Assembly: GCA_030168595.1 (NCBI GenBank)
Contig: CP115556.1
Location: 868,001-932,000, forward strand
Source of the DNA: Methanomassiliicoccales archaeon LGM-DZ1
GTDB lineage: Archaea > Thermoplasmatota > Thermoplasmata > Methanomassiliicoccales > Methanomethylophilaceae
DNA: 64,000 nt
Reading direction: 5' to 3'
Numbering within the stretch: the stretch's first letter is position 1; each line of letters opens with the position of its first letter. The notes under the pieces are model-generated. The model searched no databases and had not been told where the DNA came from. It was given only the letters and a program-made list of their open reading frames with translations. Of the stretch, positions 32,897 to 44,880 are shown one piece after another. Made by a program: the position numbers and the translations under genes.

Positions 32897-34816
32897 TCAC
32901 TGATCGTCGTCGACGATCTTGTAGTCCGCGTCGACGACGTTTCCGTCCTTCTTCGCGGAAGACCCCTCGGATGCGCCGGCCTTGGCGCTGCCCGAGGACG
33001 CCTGGCCCTGCTGCTGAGCCTCCTGGTACGCCTTGGCGGCGTCCTGGGCGGCCTTCTGCTGCTCGGGCGTGGCGTTCTTGTAGATCTTCTCGCTGATGGG
33101 CTCCATCGCCTTGAGGAGGGCCTCGGTCTTCTTCTTGATGTCCTCGGTGTCGTCTCCCTTGGAGGCGTTCTCCAGGTCGGAGATGGCGCTCTCGATGGGG
33201 GCGCGCTCCTCGTTGGTGACCTTGTCGCCGAGGTCGGACAGGGACTTCTGGACGGAGTAGATGGTGGTCTCCGCGGAGTTCTTCGCGTTGATCAGCTCCT
33301 CCTTCTTCTTGTCCGCATCGGCGAACTTCTCAGCGTCCTTGATGGCCGCGTCGATGTCCTCCTTGGACAGCTTGTTCGAGGAAGCGATGGTGATCTTCTG
33401 CTCCTTGCCGGTGCCGAGGTCCTTGGCGGAGACGTTGATGATGCCGTTCGCATCGATATCGAAGGTGACCTCGATCTGAGGCACTCCGCGGCGCGCAGGG
33501 GGTATTCCGTCGAGGACGAACTTGCCGAGGCTGGTGTTGTCGGCCGCCATCTTCCTCTCTCCCTGGACGACGTTGATCTCCACGGAGGGCTGGTTGTCGA
33601 CGGCAGTGGAGAACACCTGGCTCTTCTTGGTCGGGATGGTGGTGTTCCTGTCGATCAGCTTGGTCGCGACTCCGCCGAGGGTCTCGATACCGAGGCTCAG
33701 CGGGGTGACATCGAGCAGCAGGACATCCTTGACGTCTCCGGACAGGACAGCGCCCTGGATGGCCGCACCCATGGAGACGCACTCCATGGGGTCGATGCCG
33801 TGCTGGATCTTGGGGCCGACGATGGACTCGACGAAGTTCTGGACGATGGGCATCCTGGTCGGGCCTCCGACCATGATGACCTTGTCGATGCCGTCGGCGG
33901 TGAGGTTGGCATCCTTCATGGCCTGCTCGATCGGGCCGCGGCAGCGGGACACGATGGGCTCGACGAGCTCCTCGAGCTTGGCGCGGGTGATGGTCTGCAC
34001 CAGGTGCTTGGGGCCGGAGGCGTCCGCGGTGATGAACGGCAGGTTGATCTCGGTCTGCATGGTGGTGGAGAGCTCGATCTTGGCCTTCTCGGCGGCCTCG
34101 ACGACCCTGACGCGGGCCGCGTGGTCCTTGGACAGGTCGATGCCGGTCTCCTTCTGGAACTCGCCGATGACGTAGTTGGTCAGCGCCTCATCCATGTCGG
34201 AGCCTCCGAGCTGGGTATCTCCGGAGGTCGAGAGGACCTGGAAGACGCCGTCGTCGAAGTCCATGATGGTCACATCGAGGGTTCCGCCTCCGAGGTCGAA
34301 GACGAGGATCTTCTGCTCTTTGCCGCCCTTGTCGAGGCCGTATGCGAGGGCCGCGGCGGTAGGCTCGTTGATGATCCTGACCACGTCGAGGCCGGCGATC
34401 TTTCCGGCGTCCTTGGTGGCCTGCCTCTGGTTGTCGTTGAAGTAGGCGGGGACGGTGATGACGGCCTTCTCGATGGGCTCGCCGACGAACGCCTCCGCGT
34501 CCTTCTTGATCTTCATGAGGATGTAAGCGGAGATCTGCTGGGGAGTGTACTCTTTGCCGAGCGCCGTGACCTTCTCGTTGGACCCCATCTTCCTCTTGAC
34601 GTTCTTGATGGTTCCGTCGGGGTTGGTGACGGCCTGCCTGCGGGCGGGCTCTCCGACAAGGAGCTGTCCGTCCTTGGTGAACGCGACGTACGAAGGGAAG
34701 GACTTCCCTCCTACGGAGGTCCCCTCAGCGCTGGGGATCACAGTGGGCCTGCCGCCCTCCATCACGGAGGCGGCGGAGTTGCTCGTTCCTAGATCGATTC
34801 CGATTATCTTTGACAT
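32897..34816 (-). CDS. dnaK: Chaperone protein DnaK (Hsp70)
   Basis: 639 residues, normal length. Nucleotide-binding motifs are [34 protein letters not shown] and [11 protein letters not shown]; the substrate-binding domain includes [14 protein letters not shown]; the tail is low-complexity and acidic. ATG 34816 (MSKIIGID) is preferred over the GTG nine bases upstream because that GTG is part of the AGGTGA ribosome site. DnaK was acquired from bacteria by those archaea that have it. Confidence 0.98.
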   Translation of the reverse strand: MSKIIGIDLGTSNSAASVMEGGRPTVIPSAEGTSVGGKSFPSYVAFTKDGQLLVGEPARRQAVTNPDGTIKNVKRKMGSNEKVTALGKEYTPQQISAYILMKIKKDAEAFVGEPIEKAVITVPAYFNDNQRQATKDAGKIAGLDVVRIINEPTAAALAYGLDKGGKEQKILVFDLGGGTLDVTIMDFDDGVFQVLSTSGDTQLGGSDMDEALTNYVIGEFQKETGIDLSKDHAARVRVVEAAEKAKIELSTTMQTEINLPFITADASGPKHLVQTITRAKLEELVEPIVSRCRGPIEQAMKDANLTADGIDKVIMVGGPTRMPIVQNFVESIVGPKIQHGIDPMECVSMGAAIQGAVLSGDVKDVLLLDVTPLSLGIETLGGVATKLIDRNTTIPTKKSQVFSTAVDNQPSVEINVVQGERKMAADNTSLGKFVLDGIPPARRGVPQIEVTFDIDANGIINVSAKDLGTGKEQKITIASSNKLSKEDIDAAIKDAEKFADADKKKEELINAKNSAETTIYSVQKSLSDLGDKVTNEERAPIESAISDLENASKGDDTEDIKKKTEALLKAMEPISEKIYKNATPEQQKAAQDAAKAYQEAQQQGQASSGSAKAGASEGSSAKKDGNVVDADYKIVDDDQ

Positions 34817-34849
34817 TTTCTTCACCTGCTTTCGGTATTGTAAACGGTT

Positions 34850-35476
34850 TCACTCGGCCCCTTTCCCGTCGGCCGGGGCTTCCTGGGCCTTCGCATCTCC
34901 TGCGGGCTGCTGGTCCTGCGGGGGCTGCTCTTTCTTCTTGGTCACTATGACCTTGGCGCATCTCAGGACGCGGCCGTTCAGAGTGTACCCTTTCTGGTAC
35001 ACCTGAGCTATCCTGTCGTCCTCCGGGCCCTCTGTCACCATGAGCGCCTCATGGTAGTTGGGGTCGAACTTCCCGTCGGTGGGAATCTCCTTGAGGCCTT
35101 GGGCCTCGAGGATCTTCATCAGGTTGTCCCTGATGCTCCTGACCCCGTCCTTGAGGGGGCTGTCCTCTTTCGCCGATTCGAGCGCGCGCCCGAGATCGTC
35201 CGCGACGTTGACTAGCTCGGAGACGAGCCCGCTCACCGCGTACTTGCGGTAGTCCTCGTTCTCCTTCTCGGTCCTCTTGCGGAAGTTCTCGAACTCGGCC
35301 TGCTTGCGGCGGGCCATGTCGAGGTACTCCGCAGCGTTCTTCTCGGCCTCGGCGAGCTTGGCCTCGAGTTCTCCGTAGGACTCCTTCCGGGCTTCCTCGG
35401 ATCTCTCGGCCTTCTTCGCCTTCTTATCAGCTTTCTTTCCAGCGCTTCCGCTGTCGGATTCTTCTTTCTCTGTCAA
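34850..35476 (-). CDS. grpE: Nucleotide exchange factor GrpE
   Basis: 208 residues: a charged, probably disordered N-terminus, the long dimerisation helix (EAEKNAAEYLDMARRKQAEF, NFRKRTEKENEDYRKYAV), and the C-terminal beta domain (FDPNYHEALMV, YQKGYTLNGRVLRCAKVIV). It exchanges ADP on DnaK. The start codon is TTG (35476), supported by GGAGG seven bases upstream. The gene ends 33 bases before dnaK. Confidence 0.95.
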   Translation of the reverse strand: MTEKEESDSGSAGKKADKKAKKAERSEEARKESYGELEAKLAEAEKNAAEYLDMARRKQAEFENFRKRTEKENEDYRKYAVSGLVSELVNVADDLGRALESAKEDSPLKDGVRSIRDNLMKILEAQGLKEIPTDGKFDPNYHEALMVTEGPEDDRIAQVYQKGYTLNGRVLRCAKVIVTKKKEQPPQDQQPAGDAKAQEAPADGKGAE

Positions 35477-35511
35477 ATCGCGGCCTCCGTTCTTACCGAA
35501 CCGGTGGCTCA

Positions 35512-35529
35512 GGGGCCCTTACGGGCCCC
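35512..35529. terminator. Hairpin between the thermosome gene and grpE
   Basis: GGGGCCC and GGGCCCC form a perfect 7-bp stem with a TTAC loop. It has no T-run on the minus strand, so it may be a processing or attenuation site and not a terminator. Confidence 0.45.
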
Positions 35530-35550
35530 CTTTCGATCTCAGCTTACCGC

Positions 35551-37179
35551 TCAGTCGTCCGCTCCGGGAGCGGGGGCTCCCTCGCCGACCTGCGGCGATC
35601 CGGATTTGGAGGCGATGACGTCGTCGATCCTGAGGATCATGACGGCCGCATCGGTGGCCGAGTTGATGGCCTGCTTGCCGATCCTGATGGGCTCGATGAC
35701 GTTGAGCTTCATCATGTCCTCCACCTTGCCGGTGAAGGGGTTGATGCCGGCGAACTTCTTGCCCGCCTTGTGCTGCTTCCTCATCTCGATGACCATGTTG
35801 ATGGGGTCGAGACCGGCGTTCTCAGCGAGGGTGGTCGGGATGATCTCCATGGCGGAGGCGAAGGCCTCGATGGCAATCTGCTCCCTTCCGCCGACAGAGG
35901 CGGCGTAGTCGCGGACGCCCATGGCGATCTCCATGGCCGCGGAGCCTCCTCCGGTGACGATCATGCCGTCTTCCAGGCAGACCTTGACGACGGACCAGGC
36001 GTCCACGAGGGACCTCTCGACCTCATCGGCGACATGCTGGGTCCCTCCCCTGACGAGGACGGAGACGGTCTTGGGGTTCTTGCATCCGTTGATGAAGGTC
36101 ATCTGCTCGTCGCCGACGAACTTCAGCTCGACGGTGTCAGCGTATCCGAGGTCCTCGGCGGTCATCTCGGAGATCTTGCTGATGATGGAGGCGCCGGTGG
36201 ATTTGCCGAGCCTCTCCATGTCGGACTTCTTCACGCGGCGGCAGGCGTAGATTCCTTCCCTGGCGAAGTAGTGCTGGGCGAGGTCGTCGATGCCTTTCTG
36301 GCAGAAGACGACGTTGGCGCCGGCCTTCTTGACGCACTCGACCATGTCCTTGAGGGTCTTCTCCTCTTCGGCGATGAACTGGTTGAGCATAGCGGGGTCG
36401 GTGATCTGGATCTTGGCGTCCACTTCGGGCTTCCTGACCTCGAAGGCGACGTTGACCAGGGCGATCTTGGCGTTCTTCACGAGGTGGGGCATGGTCGGGT
36501 TGACAGGCTCCTTGTCGACGATGAGGCCTTTCACGAGCTCGGACTCCTCCATGTTGGCGCCGGCCTTCTTGACGGTCTGGATGTTCTTGAGGTCGATCTG
36601 CATCTTGCCCTCGGGGTCCTTGTCCATGATGGTCTTGACGGCGTCGACGACCATGTCGGAGAAGAACTCTTTCGAGCCGCTGACCTGCTTGGAGATCATC
36701 GCGGTCTGGGCGATGAGCTTCAGGGTCTTGTCGTCCTTGGGGTCCACCTTGGTGGCGATGGATTTGAGGATCTCCTGGGCCTTCTCGTTGGCCATCCTGT
36801 AACCGGCGGTGATGATGGTCGGGTGGACGTTGGAGTCGATCAGGTCGAGGGCCTTCTTCAGGAGCTCTCCCGCGATGATGACGGAGGTGGTGGTACCGTC
36901 GCCGACTTCCTGGTCCTGGGTCTTGGCGACCTCGACGAGCATCTTGGCGGCAGGGTGCTGGACATCCATCTCTTTGAGGATGGTCACACCGTCGTTGGTG
37001 ATGACGACGTCTCCGACGGAGTCGACAAGCATCTTGTCCATTCCGCGGGGCCCGAGGCTGGACCTGACAGCGTCCGAGATGGTCCTCGCAGCGGTGATGT
37101 TGTTGAACTGAGCGTCTTTTCCTTTGTCCCTCTTGGTGCCTTCCCTGAGGATAAGCACGGGTGCGTTGCCCATACCCAT
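35551..37179 (-). CDS. Thermosome subunit (group II chaperonin)
   Basis: 542 residues, a full-length archaeal Cpn60/CCT-type subunit. ATP-binding motifs are SSLGPRGMDKMLVD, ITNDGVTILKEMDVQHPAAK and GDGTTTSVIIAGELL; a C-terminal GGGSAAMEIAM motif follows. It folds proteins in a double ring closed by a built-in lid. Only one subunit gene is in the window. It heads the cluster thermosome-grpE-dnaK-dnaJ, all in one direction. Its TATA box is enclosed by an inverted repeat (37232-37255). Confidence 0.98.
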   Translation of the reverse strand: MGMGNAPVLILREGTKRDKGKDAQFNNITAARTISDAVRSSLGPRGMDKMLVDSVGDVVITNDGVTILKEMDVQHPAAKMLVEVAKTQDQEVGDGTTTSVIIAGELLKKALDLIDSNVHPTIITAGYRMANEKAQEILKSIATKVDPKDDKTLKLIAQTAMISKQVSGSKEFFSDMVVDAVKTIMDKDPEGKMQIDLKNIQTVKKAGANMEESELVKGLIVDKEPVNPTMPHLVKNAKIALVNVAFEVRKPEVDAKIQITDPAMLNQFIAEEEKTLKDMVECVKKAGANVVFCQKGIDDLAQHYFAREGIYACRRVKKSDMERLGKSTGASIISKISEMTAEDLGYADTVELKFVGDEQMTFINGCKNPKTVSVLVRGGTQHVADEVERSLVDAWSVVKVCLEDGMIVTGGGSAAMEIAMGVRDYAASVGGREQIAIEAFASAMEIIPTTLAENAGLDPINMVIEMRKQHKAGKKFAGINPFTGKVEDMMKLNVIEPIRIGKQAINSATDAAVMILRIDDVIASKSGSPQVGEGAPAPGADD

Positions 37180-37231
37180 TTTTACATTCTCCTTTAGCCC
37201 GAAGACTCTCTTCGGGAACTATGCCTTGATT

Positions 37232-37255
37232 GAATGTTCTTCTATATAAACATTC
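37232..37255 (-). promoter_or_regulatory. Thermosome promoter: TATA box inside a 7-bp inverted repeat
   Basis: GAATGTT (37232-37238) and AACATTC (37249-37255) flank the TATA element (TTTATATAG on the minus strand). The predicted start of transcription leaves a ~40-base leader. A heat-shock repressor binding here would cover the TATA box. Confidence 0.6.
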
Positions 37256-37506
37256 TTTTGGTAGACAACCTTAGGTTAATGACCAATTGGACGTGTCTTT
37301 TTCGTTATCTGGATTATCCGAAAATATCCCGATTTCTTCCTTTATTTTACACATTCCTGAAAGTATCATTTTTAAAATTAAATTATCCCTTTAAGGATTA
37401 GTGCCGGAGGCCTTTCCGGAAGCGCGGAGAGACCTGATGCACAGAAATGCTGACCCGAACATGTTCGCAAACCTGTTTAGTTACAAATTCGCGGCTTCAA
37501 AAGTGC
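37256..37506. other. AT-rich intergenic region with a leader hairpin for the SMR genes
   Basis: Divergent promoters lie here. For the SMR side, TTTTTAAAATTAAATTATCC (about 37370-37390) can act as TATA, giving a leader of about 100 bases that contains a CCGGA-GGCCTT-TCCGG hairpin (37404-37419) enclosed by GTGC...GCAC. It does not match a guanidine riboswitch that I can recognise. Confidence 0.35.
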
Positions 37507-37863
37507 ATGAGCGAATTGATAGCTTGGGCGGTTCTGCTCGCGGCAAGCTGCATAGAGCCCATATGGCCTACATGCCTTGACAAGTCTGACGGATTCAAGA
37601 AGAAAGGGTGGGGGATCGCGGCGATAGTCCTGGTCCTCTTATGTTTATATTTACTAGCATACGCGGTGGGGATGGAGGATTCTTCGGGAGATGCGTACAT
37701 CGGCCCCGGAGTCGCGTATTCGGTCCTGGCAGGGATCGGGGCGGCAGGCGTGGTCGCCATCGGCCGCGTGCTCTACAAGGAGAAGCTGACCGCCAGGAGG
37801 ATCTTCTTCGTGGCCCTCATCGTGATCGGGATCATCGGCACCAGGCTGGCAGGTGAAATCTGA
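37507..37863 (+). CDS. Small multidrug resistance (SMR) family subunit, first of a pair
   Basis: 118 residues and four hydrophobic helices. Helix 1 keeps the essential glutamate in AASCIEPIWPTCLDKSDGF. SMR proteins are proton-coupled exporters of cationic drugs, polyamines or guanidinium and work as dimers, often of two different subunits. The ATG at 37507 (MSELIAWAVLL) is chosen; an upstream in-frame ATG would add 20 unrelated residues. The TGA overlaps the ATG of the partner gene. Confidence 0.85.
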   Translation: MSELIAWAVLLAASCIEPIWPTCLDKSDGFKKKGWGIAAIVLVLLCLYLLAYAVGMEDSSGDAYIGPGVAYSVLAGIGAAGVVAIGRVLYKEKLTARRIFFVALIVIGIIGTRLAGEI

Positions 37864-38240
37864 TGGCATCGGTCGGCATTAACGAGAAGATGCTGGCATG
37901 GATCGTCCTCCTCCTGGGAGGGATATTCCAGATAGGATGGTCCATCGGCGTCGATTACACCGAGAAGTTCACCGTGTGGACCTGGGACATCGTCACCGTG
38001 GTCTTCCTGGCGCTCAGCATGGTCTGCCTCGAGTGGCCGATGAAGCACGGCATAGCGTTCACCACCGCCTATGCGGTATGGATCGGGGTCGGGGTCGGCC
38101 TGACCGTCATCGTGTCCGCGGTACTGGGACTCGATGACTTCAACTGGCTCATGGGCGTCTTCCTGGTGGTCGTCCTTGCGGGAGTGGTCGGGCTGAAGGC
38201 CACCCCGGTGGAATACATCGAAGAGCCAGAGAAACCCTGA
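37863..38240 (+). CDS. SMR family subunit, second of a pair, with Glu replaced by Gln in helix 1
   Basis: 125 residues aligning well with SugE/Gdx-type SMR proteins (helix 1 AWIVLLLGGIFQIGWSIGVD, then YTEKFT; helix 3 FTTAYAVWIGVGVG). At the position of the invariant glutamate (E13/14 in Gdx/EmrE, the proton and substrate site) there is glutamine (GIFQIGW). It is coupled to the first subunit by a TGATG overlap, so an E/Q heterodimer is likely. A C-terminal ~10-residue acidic tail (VEYIEEPEKP) is additional. Confidence 0.88.
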   Translation: MASVGINEKMLAWIVLLLGGIFQIGWSIGVDYTEKFTVWTWDIVTVVFLALSMVCLEWPMKHGIAFTTAYAVWIGVGVGLTVIVSAVLGLDDFNWLMGVFLVVVLAGVVGLKATPVEYIEEPEKP

Positions 38241-38254
38241 AACAGGGGAGACAG

Positions 38255-38270
38255 GCCGGGCTTCCGGCCG
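38255..38270. terminator. Hairpin between the convergent SMR and gltB genes
   Basis: GGCCGG-GCTT-CCGGCC is a perfect 6-bp stem in the 38-base gap between two convergent genes. Confidence 0.5.
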
Positions 38271-38278
38271 TCCCCCCA

Positions 38279-41200
38279 TCAGTTGCTCTCGTCTTTCAGG
38301 AGCATCTTGTAACCGACGGGGATGACCTTCAGGAACCTGCGGCAGGCCGCCGGCCAATCGGCCAGGAGGGACTTCGCCAGCGCGCTCCCGGTGTACTTGA
38401 CGTGGTTCTCGAGGATCCCTCTCAGCTCGGCGCAGTCCTTCGGGACGTCCAGCGCCTCGAGCTCGACCATGTCCATGTTGCAGTGGCGGTCGAAATCGCC
38501 GTCATCGTTGAGGACATAGGCTATTCCCGCGGACATACCGGCGGCGAAGTTCCTGCCGCAGTGCCCGAGGACGACGACGCGCCCTCCGGTCATGTACTCG
38601 CAGCAATGGTCCCCGACGCCCTCGGCGACGGCTATCGCGCCGCTGTTGCGGACGCAGAACCTCTCTCCCGCGGATCCCGCGACATAGAGCTCACCGGCGG
38701 TGGCCCCGTACATGGCGGTGTTCCCGGCCAGCACTCCTGGGTCTTCGCATCCGGACCTGAAGACGGCGATCCTGCCGCCCGACAGCCCCTTTCCGATGTA
38801 ATCGTTGGCCATCCCGTCGAGCTCCAGGGTTATGCCCTCGGTCAGGAAGGCTCCGAAGCTCTGCCCGGCCGTCCCTTTGAAGAACAGCCTGACCGAGCCG
38901 TCGGACGGACGGAGGCCCAGCCTCTTGATCTCGCCCGAGAGCATCGCCCCGACCGAGCGGTCGGTGTTCCTGACCGCGTAGGATAGGGAGACCGTCCCGC
39001 CCCTGCGGATCTCGGGCATGGCATCGGACATGATCACGCGGTCGATCTGCTCCGACAGCATGTCGGGCTGGCCGGGGCCGAGTTCCCTCTCGCCCTTCTC
39101 CATATGCAGGAGCGGGGAAAGGTCCAGGGAGGAGGCGGGGCCTTCGACGCTGCGCAGACCCAGCAGGTCCGCGCGGCCGATGATCTCGGACAGCGAGCGG
39201 AATCCCATGGCGGCGATGCGGCGCCTGACGTCCTCCGCGATGTCCGTGAGGTAGCGGGCGACGCCCTGCGGCGTCCCCTTGAACTTCTTCCTCAGCACCG
39301 GGTCCTGGGTGGCGATGCCTGCGGGGCACTTGTTGGTCTGGCACTTGCGGCACATGACACATCCCATGGACACGAGGACGGACGTCGCGAAGCCGTACTC
39401 CTCGGCGCCCAGCAGGGCGGCGACCACGACGTCGCGCCCGGTCCTGAGCTGCCCGTCGACCTGCAGCCTGACGCGGCCGCGGAGGCCGTTGGCCATGAGG
39501 GTCTGCTGAGCTTCGGCGAGACCGACCTCCCAGGGCATCCCCGCGTAGCGCATGGACGACATGGGGGCGGCTCCGGTCCCTCCGTCGCCGCCTGAGATGA
39601 GGATGATGTCCGCCCCGGCCTTGGCAACGCCGGAGGCGACGGTGCCCACGCCAGCCTCGGAGACGAGCTTGACGCTGATCTTCGCGGACGGGTTCACGCA
39701 CCTGAGGTCGAGGATGAGCTGCTTCAGGTCCTCGATCGAATAGATATCGTGGTGCGGCGGAGGGGAGATCAGGGTAACGCCCGGCAGGGTGTGGCGGGTG
39801 GCCGCGATGACGGAGTCCACCTTGAACCCCATGAGCTGCCCGCCCTCTCCGGGCTTGGCGCCCTGGGCGCACTTGATCTGGATCTCCTCGGCCGATGCCA
39901 GGTACTCCGTGTCGACGCCGAAGCGCCCGGACGCCACCTGGCGGACCTTGGATGCCTTGGCGGCGGGGCGGGAGGGGTCCTCCCCTCCTTCTCCGCAGTT
40001 GCTGCGGGCCCCCAGCATGTTGGCGGCCTCGGCGGCCGTCTCGTGGGCCTCCTTGCTGATGGCGCCGAAGGACATCGCTTCCACGACGAACCTGCTGAGG
40101 ATGGACCCGGCAGGCTCGACCTCGGAGATGTCTGCAGGCCTGCCGGCTGCCGGCTCGAGCAGGTCGCGGAGGTAGAACAGGCCGTCGCCCAGGTCCGCAT
40201 GCTCGGCGAACCTGTCGTAGGCGCTGCCGTCGGCGTCGGAGGCCGCGGCATGGAGGAGCCTGACGGCCTCGACGGACCAGGCATGCCTCTCCCCTCCCCT
40301 GACCGGGGTGTAGACCCCGGTCTGGGGGAGGCCGTCCGGCAGCTCGGAGGCGAACGCCTCGGCGTGGCGGGCGAGGACGGTCTCGGCTATCTCCTTCAGC
40401 CCGATGCCGCCGACGCAGGACCTGGTGCCGCAGAGGTACTTGTTGCAGAGCCCGCGGTCGAGGCCGACGGCCTCGAACAGGCAGGTCCCGCGGTACGAGC
40501 GGATGGTGCTTATGCCCATCTTGGACATGATCTTCTTGAGGCCGTTCTCGAGCGCGCGGGCGTAGCGGTACTCCGCCGTGTCCGGGTCGTAGCCGGTCCT
40601 CCCGGCCAGGGAGAGGGACTCGACCTCGCAGTATGCCAGGTACGGGTTGACGAGGTTCGCGCCGTACGCGAACAGCAGGGCGACGTGCTCGGTCTCCCTG
40701 ACCTCGCCGGTCTCGACGATTATGCCGGTCTCGACCCTCCTCTTCTTCTCGAGGAGGCGCTGGTGGACGGCAGCGGTGGCCAGCAGCGACGGGACCGCCG
40801 CATGGGCGGCGTCCACGCCGCGGTCCGACAGGATGATGTATGATATCCCGTCCGAAACGGCCTCCTCGGCCTGGGCGCATATCCTCTCGAGGGCCTTCTC
40901 GAGGCCGGCGGGGCCGTCCGATACCGGGAACACGATCTGGATGGTCGAAGTGGAGAATCCGCGGTAACGGAGGTTCCTCAGCAGGTCGATCTCCCTGTCG
41001 GTGATGATCGGGTGGCGGACCTTCACGATGCGGCAGTTCTCCGGCGCCGGGACGAGCAGGTCGTGGTGGATCGACCCGATGTAGCCGGTGACCGACATGA
41101 CGAGCTCCTCGCGGATGGGGTCTATCGCGGGGTTGGTGACCTGCGCGAAGGACTGCCTGAAGTAATTGAAGAAGCTCTGCGGCATCGAGGACAGCACAGG

Positions 41201-42658
41201 CAGGGGGATGTCGGAGCCGGCCGACGAGACCGGTTCCTTCATCTTCTCTATGGTCGGGAGGATAATCCTGTCGATGTCCTCCTCGGACCAGCTGAACTCC
41301 GCCATCAGGCGGCGGGCGCCGGGGACGGAGCGGTCGACGGAGCGCCCGGAGGACACGTCCCCGAGGTCGATCCTGTTCTTCTCGAGCCAGTCGCGGTACG
41401 GATAGGCCGAGGCAAGGGCGCCCTTGATCTCCGGGTCCCTGATGATGCGGCCCTCCTCGGTGTCCACGAGGATCATCTTGCCGGGGCGGATCCTGCCCGA
41501 TTCCGCGATATGCTCCGAGGGGACGTCGAGGACGCCCGCCTCCGAGGAGAGGACGAACAGGCCGCTGTCGATAACCGCATAGCGCACGGGGCGGAGGCCG
41601 TTCCTGTCCAGCATCCCGCCGGCGAACCTGCCGTCGGTGAACAGGACGGCGGCGGGGCCGTCCCAGGGCTCCATGAGTATGGAGCAGTACTCGTAATATG
41701 CCTTGAGGGAGTCCGGTATGGGGTTCTTGCTGTTCCAGGACTCCGGGATCATCGACGTCAGCGCGTTGGGCGCCGACATGCCGCTGAGCGTGAAGAACTC
41801 GAAGACGTTGTCCAGGGAAGCGCTGTCGCTCATGCCCGGCTGGACGATGGGCGAGAAGTCGGAGACGTCCGGGAAGGCGGGGCTCGACAGGAGCCCCTCC
41901 CTGGCGCCCATCCACGCGCGGTTGCCGCGGATGGTGTTGATCTCCCCGTTGTGGCACAGCATGCGGAACGGCTGGGCCAGCTTCCACATCGGCGAGGTGT
42001 TGGTGCTGAACCTGGAATGCACCATGGCCACGGAGCTGGCGAAGACGGGGTCGCTGAGGTCCGGGAAGTAGGCGCGGACCTGCCCCGGGGTCAGCATCCC
42101 CTTGTAGACGATCGTGCGGGTGGAGAGGCTGCAGACATAGAAATCCGGCACTGCGGAGTTGAGCGCCTCCGCCCTCTTCCTGGCGCGGAAGAGCTTCCTC
42201 TCCAGATCTATGCCTCCGCACCCGCCTACAACGAACGCCTGCCTCATGAGAGGCTCGGATGCAAGTGCCAGAGGGCCGGGGACGGAGTGGTCCGCCGGGA
42301 CCTCCCTGTCCGCGAAAATGCTCAGGCCGTTCTCGGCGCATGCCCTGCGGAAGCGGTCCCATGCCGCCTCCGCGGCCTTGGGGTCCTTCGGCAGGAAGAT
42401 TATGCCCGTCCCGTAGGACCCGGGGGCGGGCAGGGGAATGCCGAGCTTCTGGTAGAAGGCGTGGGGGATCTGGACGGTGATGCCGGCGCCGTCGCCGGTC
42501 AGGCCGTCCGCGTTCTCCGCGCCGCGGTGCGCCAGGCGCTCGAGCACGCGGAGGCCTGCCTCCACGATGCCGTGGTCCGCGGCGCCCGCCACCGAGACGA
42601 CCATCCCGACCCCGCAGGAGTCCTTCCCCTCGGGGTCCGCGAGACCTGCGGCCATCAC
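38279..42658 (-). CDS. gltB: Glutamate synthase, large (alpha) subunit, bacterial multidomain type
   Basis: 1459 residues. After processing, the N-terminal nucleophile would be the cysteine of KDSCGVGMVV (class II glutamine amidotransferase). This is followed by the linking domain, the FMN-binding synthase domain (SGGDGGTGAAPMSSMRYAG), the iron-sulfur cysteines (CVMCRKCQTNKCPAGIATQD) and the C-terminal GXGXG beta-helix. It makes two glutamates from glutamine and 2-oxoglutarate. Many archaea carry these domains as separate short genes; the fused form suggests a bacterial origin. The glutamine synthetase gene ends seven bases upstream. No gltD (NADPH-side subunit) is present in the window, so a ferredoxin or a distant subunit must supply electrons. 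Confidence 0.97.
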   Translation of the reverse strand: MMAAGLADPEGKDSCGVGMVVSVAGAADHGIVEAGLRVLERLAHRGAENADGLTGDGAGITVQIPHAFYQKLGIPLPAPGSYGTGIIFLPKDPKAAEAAWDRFRRACAENGLSIFADREVPADHSVPGPLALASEPLMRQAFVVGGCGGIDLERKLFRARKRAEALNSAVPDFYVCSLSTRTIVYKGMLTPGQVRAYFPDLSDPVFASSVAMVHSRFSTNTSPMWKLAQPFRMLCHNGEINTIRGNRAWMGAREGLLSSPAFPDVSDFSPIVQPGMSDSASLDNVFEFFTLSGMSAPNALTSMIPESWNSKNPIPDSLKAYYEYCSILMEPWDGPAAVLFTDGRFAGGMLDRNGLRPVRYAVIDSGLFVLSSEAGVLDVPSEHIAESGRIRPGKMILVDTEEGRIIRDPEIKGALASAYPYRDWLEKNRIDLGDVSSGRSVDRSVPGARRLMAEFSWSEEDIDRIILPTIEKMKEPVSSAGSDIPLPVLSSMPQSFFNYFRQSFAQVTNPAIDPIREELVMSVTGYIGSIHHDLLVPAPENCRIVKVRHPIITDREIDLLRNLRYRGFSTSTIQIVFPVSDGPAGLEKALERICAQAEEAVSDGISYIILSDRGVDAAHAAVPSLLATAAVHQRLLEKKRRVETGIIVETGEVRETEHVALLFAYGANLVNPYLAYCEVESLSLAGRTGYDPDTAEYRYARALENGLKKIMSKMGISTIRSYRGTCLFEAVGLDRGLCNKYLCGTRSCVGGIGLKEIAETVLARHAEAFASELPDGLPQTGVYTPVRGGERHAWSVEAVRLLHAAASDADGSAYDRFAEHADLGDGLFYLRDLLEPAAGRPADISEVEPAGSILSRFVVEAMSFGAISKEAHETAAEAANMLGARSNCGEGGEDPSRPAAKASKVRQVASGRFGVDTEYLASAEEIQIKCAQGAKPGEGGQLMGFKVDSVIAATRHTLPGVTLISPPPHHDIYSIEDLKQLILDLRCVNPSAKISVKLVSEAGVGTVASGVAKAGADIILISGGDGGTGAAPMSSMRYAGMPWEVGLAEAQQTLMANGLRGRVRLQVDGQLRTGRDVVVAALLGAEEYGFATSVLVSMGCVMCRKCQTNKCPAGIATQDPVLRKKFKGTPQGVARYLTDIAEDVRRRIAAMGFRSLSEIIGRADLLGLRSVEGPASSLDLSPLLHMEKGERELGPGQPDMLSEQIDRVIMSDAMPEIRRGGTVSLSYAVRNTDRSVGAMLSGEIKRLGLRPSDGSVRLFFKGTAGQSFGAFLTEGITLELDGMANDYIGKGLSGGRIAVFRSGCEDPGVLAGNTAMYGATAGELYVAGSAGERFCVRNSGAIAVAEGVGDHCCEYMTGGRVVVLGHCGRNFAAGMSAGIAYVLNDDGDFDRHCNMDMVELEALDVPKDCAELRGILENHVKYTGSALAKSLLADWPAACRRFLKVIPVGYKMLLKDESN

Positions 42659-42665
42659 GGAAGCC

Positions 42666-44849
<2,184 letters not shown>

Positions 44850-44880
44850 GATGCGCGGATTACAGATGTTGTTTATAAGG

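Noticed and set aside
32873-34792. 639-codon plus-strand frame
   Set aside because: It is the antisense shadow of dnaK, made almost only of L, V, G, D and R, as expected from a GC-rich gene read backwards.
37404-37506. Guanidine or fluoride riboswitch in the SMR leader
   Set aside because: One hairpin is visible, but the conserved ACGR loops or other class signatures I know are absent.
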